A stretch of 64,000 nucleotides of DNA from NCBI GenBank assembly GCA_021648685.1, contig JAKISI010000005.1:1-64000 (forward strand), given 5' to 3'. The position numbers were made by a program, and so were the translations under genes. Shown here in pieces: positions 26,795 through 34,398 of the stretch. How positions within the stretch are numbered: the stretch's first letter is position 1; each line of letters begins with the position of its first letter. The notes beneath the pieces were generated by a model that was given only the letters and a program-made list of their open reading frames with translations, searched no databases and was not told where the DNA came from. Source of the stretch: Candidatus Polarisedimenticolaceae bacterium (GTDB lineage Bacteria; Pseudomonadota; Gammaproteobacteria; Chromatiales; Chromatiaceae).

Positions 26795-28599
26795 TGCTTC
26801 TCCTCCTGTACAAGAGTCCTGCGTGCCTGTTCATGTCCTTGCAGCGCTCCCTCCAGATCGAAAGAAGCAAGCAACACTCCTTCGGGCCGAGCCATTTTTT
26901 GTTGGTAGAGTTCGGAGAATTTTTCCAGCGTGGTCAGCAGTGGTTTCGCCGCTGTGGTTCCCAGCCCGCAACGGCTGGTTTCACGCATCAGAGAACCCCA
27001 GCTGCGGATGTCATCGAGATCCTTGCTGCTGCCCCGGCCGGCATTTATCAATCTGATTTTATGATAGAGATTGACGCCGCCGACCCGGCAGGGAACACAG
27101 ATCCCACAGGATTCATCAACGAAAAAGCGCAAGAAGTTTTCAACAATATCAAGCAGATTCCGGCTCTGATCGAAAATCATCAAAGAACCGTTGCAGGACA
27201 GGTCGCTGTAGCAGAACAGACGCGAACCATCCTGCTCCGCCGACACACACTCCCCTGACGGGCCGCTTACCTGTACCGCCATCGGCTCTTTTGCCCCCGC
27301 CATTTTCAGCACTTCATCAAGGGTGATTCCCCACTCAGTTTCATAGATACCGGGATGCTCACAGTCTCCGGATACACTGAGCAGGCGGGTACCGGTAGAT
27401 TCATCGGTGCCCATGGCGCTGAACCATGCCCCGCCCTGCTCCAGAATGCGGCTGATGGCGGCAAAGGTTTCAACATTATTGACGCAGGTTGGCATCCCCA
27501 GATAGCCTTGCTGGATGGGATAGGGTGGTTTGATGCGCGGTGTGCCCCGTTTTCCTTCGCAGGATTCTATCAGGGCGGTTTCATCGCCACAGACATAAGC
27601 GCCCGCCCCCATCTGTATGCGAATATCAAAATCAAAATCCCGGCCGAGAATCTGCTTGCCCAGCAGTCCCGCATCATGAAATGCCTGTATCTGCTGCTCC
27701 AGATACTCCTTGAGGTACCAGTATTCCGCCCGCAGATAGATAATGCCCTGGCGTGAGCCAATGGCCCAGGCGGCGATAATCACCCCCAACAGCACATCCC
27801 CGGGGGAGCGGGTAAGCAAAACACGATCCTTGAAGGTGCCGGGTTCACCTTCATCTGCGTTGCAGATTACATATTTTTCCTCGCCCTCTGCATCCCGTCC
27901 CAGGCGCCATTTCAGTCCGGTGGGGAAACCGGCTCCGCCACGCCCGCGTATGCCGGAAAGAGAGACCTCTTCAATAACTTCGTCGGGAAGCAGTTCCAGC
28001 ACCTGCGCAAGCAGTGCCGGATAATCCCTTCCGGCCTTGAAAAATACGGGGCCGCGGACGCGGATGTTGTCACTTGTCAATGTATCCACATAGGCTGCAT
28101 CCCTGCGGTCTTTTCTGTCCGGATTGGCAACCTCTTCGGCGCTTGCCCCCTGCCGCAGGCGAGTGATGATGTCTTTGACCTTTTCCGGGGTCAGCCTGGT
28201 GAACACCACTTCATCCACCATCATTGCCGGTTCCTGATCACTCAGGCCGATGCAGTTGGTGTCATACAGACCAAAGGCGCCGGATTCATCGACAGCGCCG
28301 AAAGCACAGCCACATGCCTGCTCCAGGGCAGCACGAACCTCTGCATAACCACACATTCTGGCAATGACCGTATCGGCAAGGTAAATCTTGTGTTTTCCAG
28401 ATGGCCCGTCCAGAAAAAAGTGGTAAAAAGTGAGGGTTTCGCGAATGTCATGGCTGGACATGTTCAACCCCTTCGACAATGCCTCTACCGCCTCGCTGGA
28501 TACAAATCCCTGCTGCTGCTGAACTTCCCACAATATGTCCATCAGCCGGGTTTTGTCCAAGTTATAGTATTCCAGTATGGTCTCTATGTTCGCTTGCAT
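26791..28599 (-). CDS. hoxF: Hydrogenase diaphorase subunit HoxF with fused HoxE-like domain
   Basis: A 602-residue NAD(H)- and FMN-binding subunit, the Ralstonia-type long form. Residues 1-150 are a NuoE/HoxE-like thioredoxin-fold domain (LDILWEVQ..., DIRETLTFYHFFLDGPSGK), followed by the NuoF core: GIRGRGGAGFPTGLKWRLGR (NADH/FMN), CNADEGEPGTFKDRVLL, GAGAYVCGDETALIESCEGK, GYLGMPTCVNNVETFA, and the [4Fe-4S] ligands ESCGICVPCRVGG with a distal cysteine in SRCGLGTTAAKP. In the NuoE-like part only some cysteines of the usual cluster set are seen (NCIGLSDQEP), as in Ralstonia HoxF. It lies 6 bases after the HupK-like C-terminal frame. Confidence 0.97.
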   Translation of the reverse strand: MQANIETILEYYNLDKTRLMDILWEVQQQQGFVSSEAVEALSKGLNMSSHDIRETLTFYHFFLDGPSGKHKIYLADTVIARMCGYAEVRAALEQACGCAFGAVDESGAFGLYDTNCIGLSDQEPAMMVDEVVFTRLTPEKVKDIITRLRQGASAEEVANPDRKDRRDAAYVDTLTSDNIRVRGPVFFKAGRDYPALLAQVLELLPDEVIEEVSLSGIRGRGGAGFPTGLKWRLGRDAEGEEKYVICNADEGEPGTFKDRVLLTRSPGDVLLGVIIAAWAIGSRQGIIYLRAEYWYLKEYLEQQIQAFHDAGLLGKQILGRDFDFDIRIQMGAGAYVCGDETALIESCEGKRGTPRIKPPYPIQQGYLGMPTCVNNVETFAAISRILEQGGAWFSAMGTDESTGTRLLSVSGDCEHPGIYETEWGITLDEVLKMAGAKEPMAVQVSGPSGECVSAEQDGSRLFCYSDLSCNGSLMIFDQSRNLLDIVENFLRFFVDESCGICVPCRVGGVNLYHKIRLINAGRGSSKDLDDIRSWGSLMRETSRCGLGTTAAKPLLTTLEKFSELYQQKMARPEGVLLASFDLEGALQGHEQARRTLVQEEKQ

Positions 28600-28605
28600 T
28601 TTCTG

Positions 28606-29019
28606 TTATTCCTCAACACCTGACTCACAAGTAGCTATATGCAGCCTGTAGCCCACACAGGGATCGATGGCGTGAATAATCTGCCGCGCCTGGGTCTCTA
28701 TCTCCTTCATGTCACCCTTCAGCGCCACCAAAGCCAGCGCGACGCTGTGCGCCAGCATCCCCCGGGGCGCCTGTACCAACCCAATCCCTTTATCCTTCAT
28801 TATGCCCTGCGTCCGGTTTGCAGGATCACCAGACAGCCGCCATTGAGCCAGTTGCGCCACCTCGGTCAATCTGACCACCAGGCGGGGCATCAGGCCATTG
28901 CCATACCGGGTTCGCAAAGCTTGCAACAATACCGCGTACCGGCACAGGCCATCCCACGAGGGGGTATGTATGAAGCCGTTTTCATTCATGAACCGGAGTA
29001 GCCGCGCTTCATCCAGCAT
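28606..29019 (-). pseudogene. HupK/HoxV-like hydrogenase scaffold, C-terminal piece
   Basis: 137 codons in frame with the piece at 29023-29412, separated from it by one TAG and one CCG codon. The content (GLMPRLVVRLTEVAQLAQW, GLVQAPRGMLAHSVAL, HAIDPCVGYRLHIA) matches the C-terminal half of HupK/HoxV, relatives of hydrogenase large subunits thought to act as scaffolds for the Fe(CN)2CO unit. The segment usually between the APRG block and the DPC block, including an APTEWNFHP-like motif, is missing without loss of frame. No SD precedes its ATG. It is 6 bases from hoxF, so it may be translated only by coupling or amber suppression. Confidence 0.6.
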
Positions 29020-29022
29020 CGG

Positions 29023-29412
29023 CTATGCTACATTATCATTGCTGCCCGCTGCTTCCCATCCCATGGCGCGCACTTTCCCGAGATAGCTGGCAGCGACTGT
29101 TTGCCGGCTATCCATCCAGGCATCCAGTTGGGCTGGCGATTCCATATCGAGCCATCTTTCCGGAGATATTCCATAGACCCGGGCGGTGAGAATCTGCCCG
29201 ATCCTATTTTGCAGCAATCCGAACCTTTCCCGGACGGGCTTAAACTCCATTTCCTCCTGGGAAAACCGCCCGGCACCGGCAAACATGGCCTTTTCATATG
29301 CACGCTGAATTTCCATGATTTCAGCCAAAGCCGTGGGGTTGCCGCTAGAAGCTCCGGTAAATTCCGGCCAGTCCAGAAAAATACGCCACAGGTGTTCACG
29401 TATGGTTTCCAT
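29023..29412 (-). pseudogene. HupK/HoxV-like hydrogenase scaffold, N-terminal piece, ends in amber stop
   Basis: 129 codons from an ATG at 29412 (METIREHLWRIFLDWPEFTG), ending in TAG at 29025-29023. The opening is the central REHLWRxxLDWP block of HupK/HoxV proteins, so about 90 N-terminal residues of the family are absent. The same frame continues past the TAG into the C-terminal piece. The first gene of the hydrogenase locus is thus probably a decaying gene, or a two-part protein. A poor SD precedes the ATG. Confidence 0.55.
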
Positions 29413-29467
29413 GACTACCAGGTGGATCAATTTTATTGGCCGAAAGGGGGTCAGATTTATTGGCCAT
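29396..29467 (-). CDS. Possible 23-codon leader ORF of the hydrogenase locus
   Basis: An ATG at 29467 has a strong AAGGAG 7 bases upstream and opens MANKSDPLSANKIDPPGSHG... ending in TGA at 29398-29396, overlapping the HupK-like start by 17 bases in another frame. The DNA contains two copies of TTTATTGGCC about 24 bases apart around CGAAAGGGGGTCAGA. It could be a coupling leader, a frameshifted N-terminus, or a chance frame inside a repeat. Confidence 0.25.
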   Translation of the reverse strand: MANKSDPLSANKIDPPGSHGNHT

Positions 29468-29529
29468 TGACAGCTCCTTTGCGTTGTTTTTGCCATGAAC
29501 GCTTCCTATTGCACAGTTATCAAGCCTTT

Positions 29530-29590
29530 TTGCTAAATGGACTAGGATTGCTATAATAATATTCAGGTAATGGGTAATACTGGCATTACC
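29530..29590 (+). promoter_or_regulatory. Promoter and operator of the toxin-antitoxin pair
   Basis: TTGCTA (29530-29535) and a perfect TATAAT (29552-29557) are spaced by 16 bases. Downstream lies an inverted repeat GGTAAT (29573-29578) and ATTACC (29585-29590), embedded in ATGGGTAAT...ATTACCAT. This is a plausible binding site for the AbrB-fold antitoxin, which usually autoregulates its operon. Confidence 0.5.
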
Positions 29591-29607
29591 ATGTGAAAGA
29601 GGTGATT

Positions 29608-29838
29608 ATGCAAACTGCAACGAGTAAATTAACCAGGAAGTACCAAGCAACCATACCTGAACCTGTACGTGAATTACTTCACTTGCGTTCGGGTGATGAA
29701 ATTGCTTTTGATATTGATGGTGATGATGTTCATCTCCGTAAGGCACGTCCCGTCGATCTTGCCTTTGCTCAAAGTATCGAAGGAACTTTGACCGAGTGGG
29801 CTACAGCAGCGGATGAAGAGGCTTATCGTGACCTTTGA
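29608..29838 (+). CDS. AbrB/MazE-like antitoxin
   Basis: A 76-residue protein with a SpoVT/AbrB swapped-hairpin DNA-binding domain at its N-terminus (LTRKYQATIPEPVRELLHLR, then GDEIAFDIDGDDVHLRKA) and an acidic C-terminal tail that would bind and neutralise the toxin. The ATG at 29608 is used because AGAGGTG lies 4-5 bases before it; a GTG at 29593 lacks this. It overlaps the toxin gene by 11 bases. It is divergent from the hydrogenase locus. Confidence 0.85.
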   Translation: MQTATSKLTRKYQATIPEPVRELLHLRSGDEIAFDIDGDDVHLRKARPVDLAFAQSIEGTLTEWATAADEEAYRDL

Positions 29839-30166
29839 GGCTTTTGATGTTGTGGCGGTGCTATTTCCATTTACGGATAGAACAACCACCAAGCGTCGCC
29901 CGGCACTGGTTTTATCTGATGCTGATAAATTCAATAAACAGGTTGGCCAGTCTGTATTGGCAATGATCACCAGCGCCAGCAATTCAGATTGGCCTTTGGA
30001 TGTGGATATTCAGGATCTGGATGCCGCTGGATTACCGTCTGCCTCAGTGGTGAGAATGAAGCTTTTTACGCTGGATAATAAGTTAATTATTCGCAAGGCA
30101 GGAGCACTAGCCAAGCAAGATCGGCATGCTGTTTCGACTGCACTTCGTCAACTACTCAATATGTGA
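29828..30166 (+). CDS. MazF/PemK-family toxin (endoribonuclease)
   Basis: About 112 residues from a GTG at 29828 (family-like opening TFEAFDVVAVLFPFTDR), with GAAGAGG 6 bases upstream; an ATG at 29813 would add 5 residues but has no SD. The blocks KRRPALVLSDADKFN, SVLAMITSASNSDWPLD and the AGLPSASVVRMKLFTLD segment match MazF/PemK-type mRNA interferases. It overlaps the antitoxin gene, the usual two-gene arrangement. The frame is intact, so the module may be active. Confidence 0.85.
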   Translation: MTFEAFDVVAVLFPFTDRTTTKRRPALVLSDADKFNKQVGQSVLAMITSASNSDWPLDVDIQDLDAAGLPSASVVRMKLFTLDNKLIIRKAGALAKQDRHAVSTALRQLLNM

Positions 30167-30316
30167 GCGTAATGATAGGTATGGCTAAGTACGCATTCAT
30201 CAGCAATATCCGTTTTTGGTTATGCTTCCACCGCCATATAATCAATAAAAGCAATAGAACACATCATTAGATCATTCACTCACCTGCGCAACAATGCAGG
30301 CTAACAAAAGGCGTCT

Positions 30317-32659
30317 ATGGATAACTCCGACATGACAGGCTCAAAACCAGAGTGGGAGGCACTCAAATCTATCGTCATCATCGGCAACCACCTCCCCCGG
30401 CAGTGTGGTATCGCCACGTTCACCACCCACCTGCTTGAATCCATCGCGTTGAATGTACCGGATAAAGCCTGTTGGGCGGTCGCGATGAACGACCGGCCAG
30501 AAGGCTATTCCTACCCGTCTCAGGTGCGCTTCGAGATCAACCAGAGTCAACTGAACGAATACAGCCTGGCGGCCGACTTATGCAACCTTAACCAGGTGGA
30601 TGTGATCTGTCTCCAGCATGAATACGGCATTTTCGGTGGCAAGCGGGGCAGCTTTATCATCGAGCTGTTGCGTGATCTCAATATGCCGGTGGTGACGACG
30701 CTGCACACCATCCTGAAGGACCCGAACCTTCAGGATCGGCACATCATGATGCAACTTGCCGAGTTCTCAGACCGGCTAGTGGTGATGAGCGAACGCTCAG
30801 TCGAATTCCTGCGCGATATCTACCAGGTGCCGGAGGAGAAGATCGTCCTCATACACCACGGCATCCCTGACGCACCGTTTGTCGGATCCGATGCCTACAA
30901 GGACAAGTTCGGCCTATCCGGAAAGAAGATCCTCCTGACCTTCGGCCTGCTTTCGCCGGGTAAGGGTATTGAGGTGGTTATCGATGCCCTGCCGGAGATC
31001 GTGAAGGCCCACCCGCAGGTCATCTATATGGTGGTAGGAGCTACCCATCCGCACCTCAAGGCAGAACAGGGGGAGGATTACAGAAACAGCCTTCACCTGC
31101 GAGCAAAGGAACTCGGCGTTTCGAACCACATCGTTTTTCATGATCGTTTCGTTGCCGATGAAGACCTGTTGGAGTTTATCGGTGCGGCAGATATTTATGT
31201 CACTCCGTACCTGAACGAGACGCAGATCATTTCCGGTACCCTCGCCTATGCGCTTGGGATGGGCAAAGCGGTGGTATCCACACCCTTCTGGCACGCCCAG
31301 GAGTTGCTCGCTGAGGGTCGGGGCAGGCTGGTTCCATTCCGGGATCAGGTCGCTCTGGCGCGGGAAGTCATCGACCTCCTGGATCATCCCGATGAGTGCC
31401 GCGCCATCCAGGAGAGAGCCTACCACTACGGTCGCAAAATGGTCTGGAGCAATGTAGGCCGCCGCTATCTTGACACCTTTGCGGAAGCCAAACGACAGCG
31501 ATTGCGAAAGAACGTACCCGAACGCCGGCTGGAGACCCTCGGGCTACGCCAGCAACAGCTACCGGAGATCAAGCTGGACTATTTGCGCCGGATGACCGAT
31601 GACACAGGCATGTTGCAACACGCCAAGTACAATGTTACAGACCGGTCACACGGTTATTGTGTGGACGATAATGCCCGCGCGTTGATCGTCGCCGTCACGC
31701 TACAGGATCTCCAGCCTCTGGATTCAGCATCGAACGGCCTTGCCGCCATTTATCTGAGTTTTCTGGGCCATGCTTTCAATGGCCAAACCGGCCGCTTCCG
31801 CAACTTTATGTCCTATGATCGCCGCTGGCTTGAGGAAGTGGGTTCGGAGGACTCACACGGTCGCGCAGTGTGGGGGCTGGGCGTTACTGTGGCGTTGGGT
31901 CGGGATAAGGGGCAGGTGGTTTATGCGGCCGACTTGTTCCATCGTGCGCTGGATGCCCTCGAACATTTCACTCACCCGCGGACAATCGCCTTCGCCATCA
32001 TCGGTATTCATGCCTTTCTGAGCCGCTACAGTGGGGACAGCCGTGCGCGAAGGATGCGTAAGATACTCTCGGACCGGCTCATGCAGCAGTTCAGAGACTT
32101 CGCCACCGAAGAGTGGCCCTGGTGTGAAGATATCCTGACCTACGACAACGCCCGGCTGCCACAGGCTTTGCTTCTGTCCGGGCAGTGGCTTCCCGACTGC
32201 GAGATGCAGGAGATGGGTCTGCGCGCCCTCGACTGGTTGAAGCGGGTTCAGACCGACGGGAAGGGTTCCCATTTCAGCGCCATCGGCAATCACGGCTGGT
32301 TTTCCAGGGACGGCAGCAAGGCGCAATTCGATCAACAACCCATTGAGGCGGCCGCAATGGTGGATGCCTGCATCGAGGCATTCAACTGCACGCGGGATGA
32401 GGAATGGAGCGCTTATGCCTATCGCTGTCTCAACTGGTACCAAGGGGAGAACGATCTGGGTATTCCGCTCTGCGATTACGCTACCGGGGGCTGCCGGGAC
32501 GGGCTGGAAGCGCAGGGCGCGAATGAAAATCAGGGGGCGGAGTCCACTCTTTGCTGGCTAATGGCGCTGCTCGCCGTTTACAACCACCGCGGCTGGAACC
32601 AGGTTACACCGGGGGAAGAGCCTGTCCGGCTTGATGTTCAGAAAGCGTCACAGGAATAG
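30317..32659 (+). CDS. GT4 glycosyltransferase fused to a C-terminal helical domain
   Basis: A 780-residue protein. Residues about 15-395 form a GT-B, family 4 retaining transferase: GNHLPRQCGIATFTTHLLES, HEYGIFGGKRGSFI, TLHTILKDPN, LLTFGLLSPGKGIEVVIDAL and the donor-site region VTPYLNETQIISGTLAYALG. Residues about 410-770 are helical and look like an (alpha/alpha) toroid (DRSHGYCVDDNARALIVAV, EWPWCEDILTYDNARLPQAL, QQPIEAAAMVDAC, ENQGAESTLCWLMALLAV), possibly a glycoside-processing domain. AAAGG lies 5-6 bases before the ATG. It converges on the GH130 gene at 32664. A mannosyltransferase role is inferred from the neighbours. Confidence 0.8.
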   Translation: MDNSDMTGSKPEWEALKSIVIIGNHLPRQCGIATFTTHLLESIALNVPDKACWAVAMNDRPEGYSYPSQVRFEINQSQLNEYSLAADLCNLNQVDVICLQHEYGIFGGKRGSFIIELLRDLNMPVVTTLHTILKDPNLQDRHIMMQLAEFSDRLVVMSERSVEFLRDIYQVPEEKIVLIHHGIPDAPFVGSDAYKDKFGLSGKKILLTFGLLSPGKGIEVVIDALPEIVKAHPQVIYMVVGATHPHLKAEQGEDYRNSLHLRAKELGVSNHIVFHDRFVADEDLLEFIGAADIYVTPYLNETQIISGTLAYALGMGKAVVSTPFWHAQELLAEGRGRLVPFRDQVALAREVIDLLDHPDECRAIQERAYHYGRKMVWSNVGRRYLDTFAEAKRQRLRKNVPERRLETLGLRQQQLPEIKLDYLRRMTDDTGMLQHAKYNVTDRSHGYCVDDNARALIVAVTLQDLQPLDSASNGLAAIYLSFLGHAFNGQTGRFRNFMSYDRRWLEEVGSEDSHGRAVWGLGVTVALGRDKGQVVYAADLFHRALDALEHFTHPRTIAFAIIGIHAFLSRYSGDSRARRMRKILSDRLMQQFRDFATEEWPWCEDILTYDNARLPQALLLSGQWLPDCEMQEMGLRALDWLKRVQTDGKGSHFSAIGNHGWFSRDGSKAQFDQQPIEAAAMVDACIEAFNCTRDEEWSAYAYRCLNWYQGENDLGIPLCDYATGGCRDGLEAQGANENQGAESTLCWLMALLAVYNHRGWNQVTPGEEPVRLDVQKASQE

Positions 32660-32663
32660 CGGC

Positions 32664-34202
32664 TCAGGGGCGGAAATTCTGTGTTAGCCGGGCCATCACG
32701 TCCGATACCTGCAGGGTGGCAATGCCACAACGCTGATCGGCCGAGGCATACGGGATGATCAATTTGTCCTGGAAGATCATCGCCCCGCAGCTGTAAACCA
32801 CGTTCGGCACATAGCCTTCGCGGTCATTTTCGTTCGGCACCAGGATCGGCTCGTCAATCCGGCTGATAATTCGGGTAGGATCGTCCAGATCCAGCAATTC
32901 GATGCCGAGGCTGTAGGTTCGCAGTGGGCCAACCCCGTGGGTCACTACCAGCCAGCCTTCGGGCATCTCGATGGGTGAGCCGCTGTTCCCCATCTGCATG
33001 AATTCGTATGGGAACTCAGGCTCCTGCAGCATCGTGGCCTGTTGCCAGAAGTGCAGATTGTCCGAAAACATGATCGCGTTGTTCTCGCCATCCTGGCGCG
33101 ACAGCATGACGTATTGCCCCCGGATCTTCCGTGGGAACAGCGCCATGCCCTTACCCTGCGCCTGTTTGCCGTTCAGCGTACTGATCTTGAAAGAGAGGAA
33201 GTCGCGGGTCTCGATGAGCTGTGGCAGGATTCTCTCCCCGTTGTATGCGGTATAGGTCGCGTAGTAGATCACGCTGCCGTCGTCATCGACGAAACGTACG
33301 AAGCGGGCATCCTCGATGCCCTTGCTCTCGGACTCCGACACGGGGAAGATCACCCGCTCGGAAATCTGGTGATCCGGCCGAAACAGAATCTCATAATTGG
33401 ATTGTGCCAACCACCGCGCCATTTTGATGGTCTCGGTTTTGTCTTGTTTCCGGAATCTATCCCCATTACCGGGATTGTCAATTTTCCTTTGCAGATCATT
33501 GAAAGTGAACCCATCCGGCAGTCCGCTGAGGAGCCATTGCGCGACTTTGTAATTTGCCCCCATTTCCTGAAGTTTTAACCGAAACAGATGCAGGTCGTAG
33601 CTTGAATCAGTATGGATTCTGGGCGTGCGCACGTAGTCACTCAGTGGGTCGAAATAAATATCATTGTTCTTATCAATAATTCCGCTACGAAACTCAATGG
33701 AGGAGATGTGGCCTTCACCGGTGGCGCGAAAGCTCATAATGAACCGGCAGGATCCTTCAGAATCCGCCTCCTGGTTTGGTACCTGAATGATGGAAGGATT
33801 GAACAACGCTGCTGCTTCCACAGAATATTCTGCGGTGAAATAAGTGCCGATCAGAAGTCGCCGTTCCTCTGACAATGAATTGGCAGACGGGACATAGTCA
33901 GCCACTCTTTCGAAATTATGTTCCAGCGTCTCTCTGAAGTAGCGGTGACGATGAGAGAAGTCGTGCAAGACAGTTTCCAGTATCGTGCATGCCTCGTCCT
34001 CATCCAGGCTCAACACCCGCTTGATAACTTTTCGGATGCGTTCTTCACTGGACGGCAGATACAGTCGGGTAATGACACGGCCGATTTTTGGATTGATCAC
34101 AATCGACTTGCGTCGCGCTTTAAGCATAGGGGCGGTAGGGCTGATTTCCATCATAACTGTATCCACGAGGCGCAAGTCCTCACTATCTGCTGCAGACTGC
34201 AT
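32664..34202 (-). CDS. GH130-family glycosidase/phosphorylase, long form
   Basis: A 512-residue protein. The second half is a five-bladed GH130 propeller: GIEDARFVRFVDDDGSVIYY (position of the conserved catalytic Asp), LFPRKIRGQYVMLSRQDG, WLVVTHGVGPLRTYSLGIEL, REGYVPNVVYSCGAMIFQDK. About 180 N-terminal residues precede it, as in the longer GH130 proteins. Known GH130 enzymes phosphorolyse or hydrolyse beta-mannosides, giving mannose 1-phosphate or mannose. It faces the bifunctional GT4 gene tail to tail (4 bases apart) and is divergent from the GT4-PMI gene. No signal peptide is seen, so it is probably cytoplasmic. The start is uncertain: ATG 34202 or 34154. Confidence 0.82.
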   Translation of the reverse strand: MQSAADSEDLRLVDTVMMEISPTAPMLKARRKSIVINPKIGRVITRLYLPSSEERIRKVIKRVLSLDEDEACTILETVLHDFSHRHRYFRETLEHNFERVADYVPSANSLSEERRLLIGTYFTAEYSVEAAALFNPSIIQVPNQEADSEGSCRFIMSFRATGEGHISSIEFRSGIIDKNNDIYFDPLSDYVRTPRIHTDSSYDLHLFRLKLQEMGANYKVAQWLLSGLPDGFTFNDLQRKIDNPGNGDRFRKQDKTETIKMARWLAQSNYEILFRPDHQISERVIFPVSESESKGIEDARFVRFVDDDGSVIYYATYTAYNGERILPQLIETRDFLSFKISTLNGKQAQGKGMALFPRKIRGQYVMLSRQDGENNAIMFSDNLHFWQQATMLQEPEFPYEFMQMGNSGSPIEMPEGWLVVTHGVGPLRTYSLGIELLDLDDPTRIISRIDEPILVPNENDREGYVPNVVYSCGAMIFQDKLIIPYASADQRCGIATLQVSDVMARLTQNFRP

Positions 34203-34398
34203 TGCAGCCCGCTCTGTACAAAGCTTGAATTACACATAATTTACACCCTTTTTTTTGCACGGCACTATTATCTTTAGCGGCAGCAAGCGTAAAATTTTTA
34301 CTTTTGTAGCCCGCCCAGCTAATTGTGCTACTGTGGTGGGGCATTTGATTTCTGATGCAATAACAACTGCTTCCCCTAAGTGTACAGGCAGATTATTT

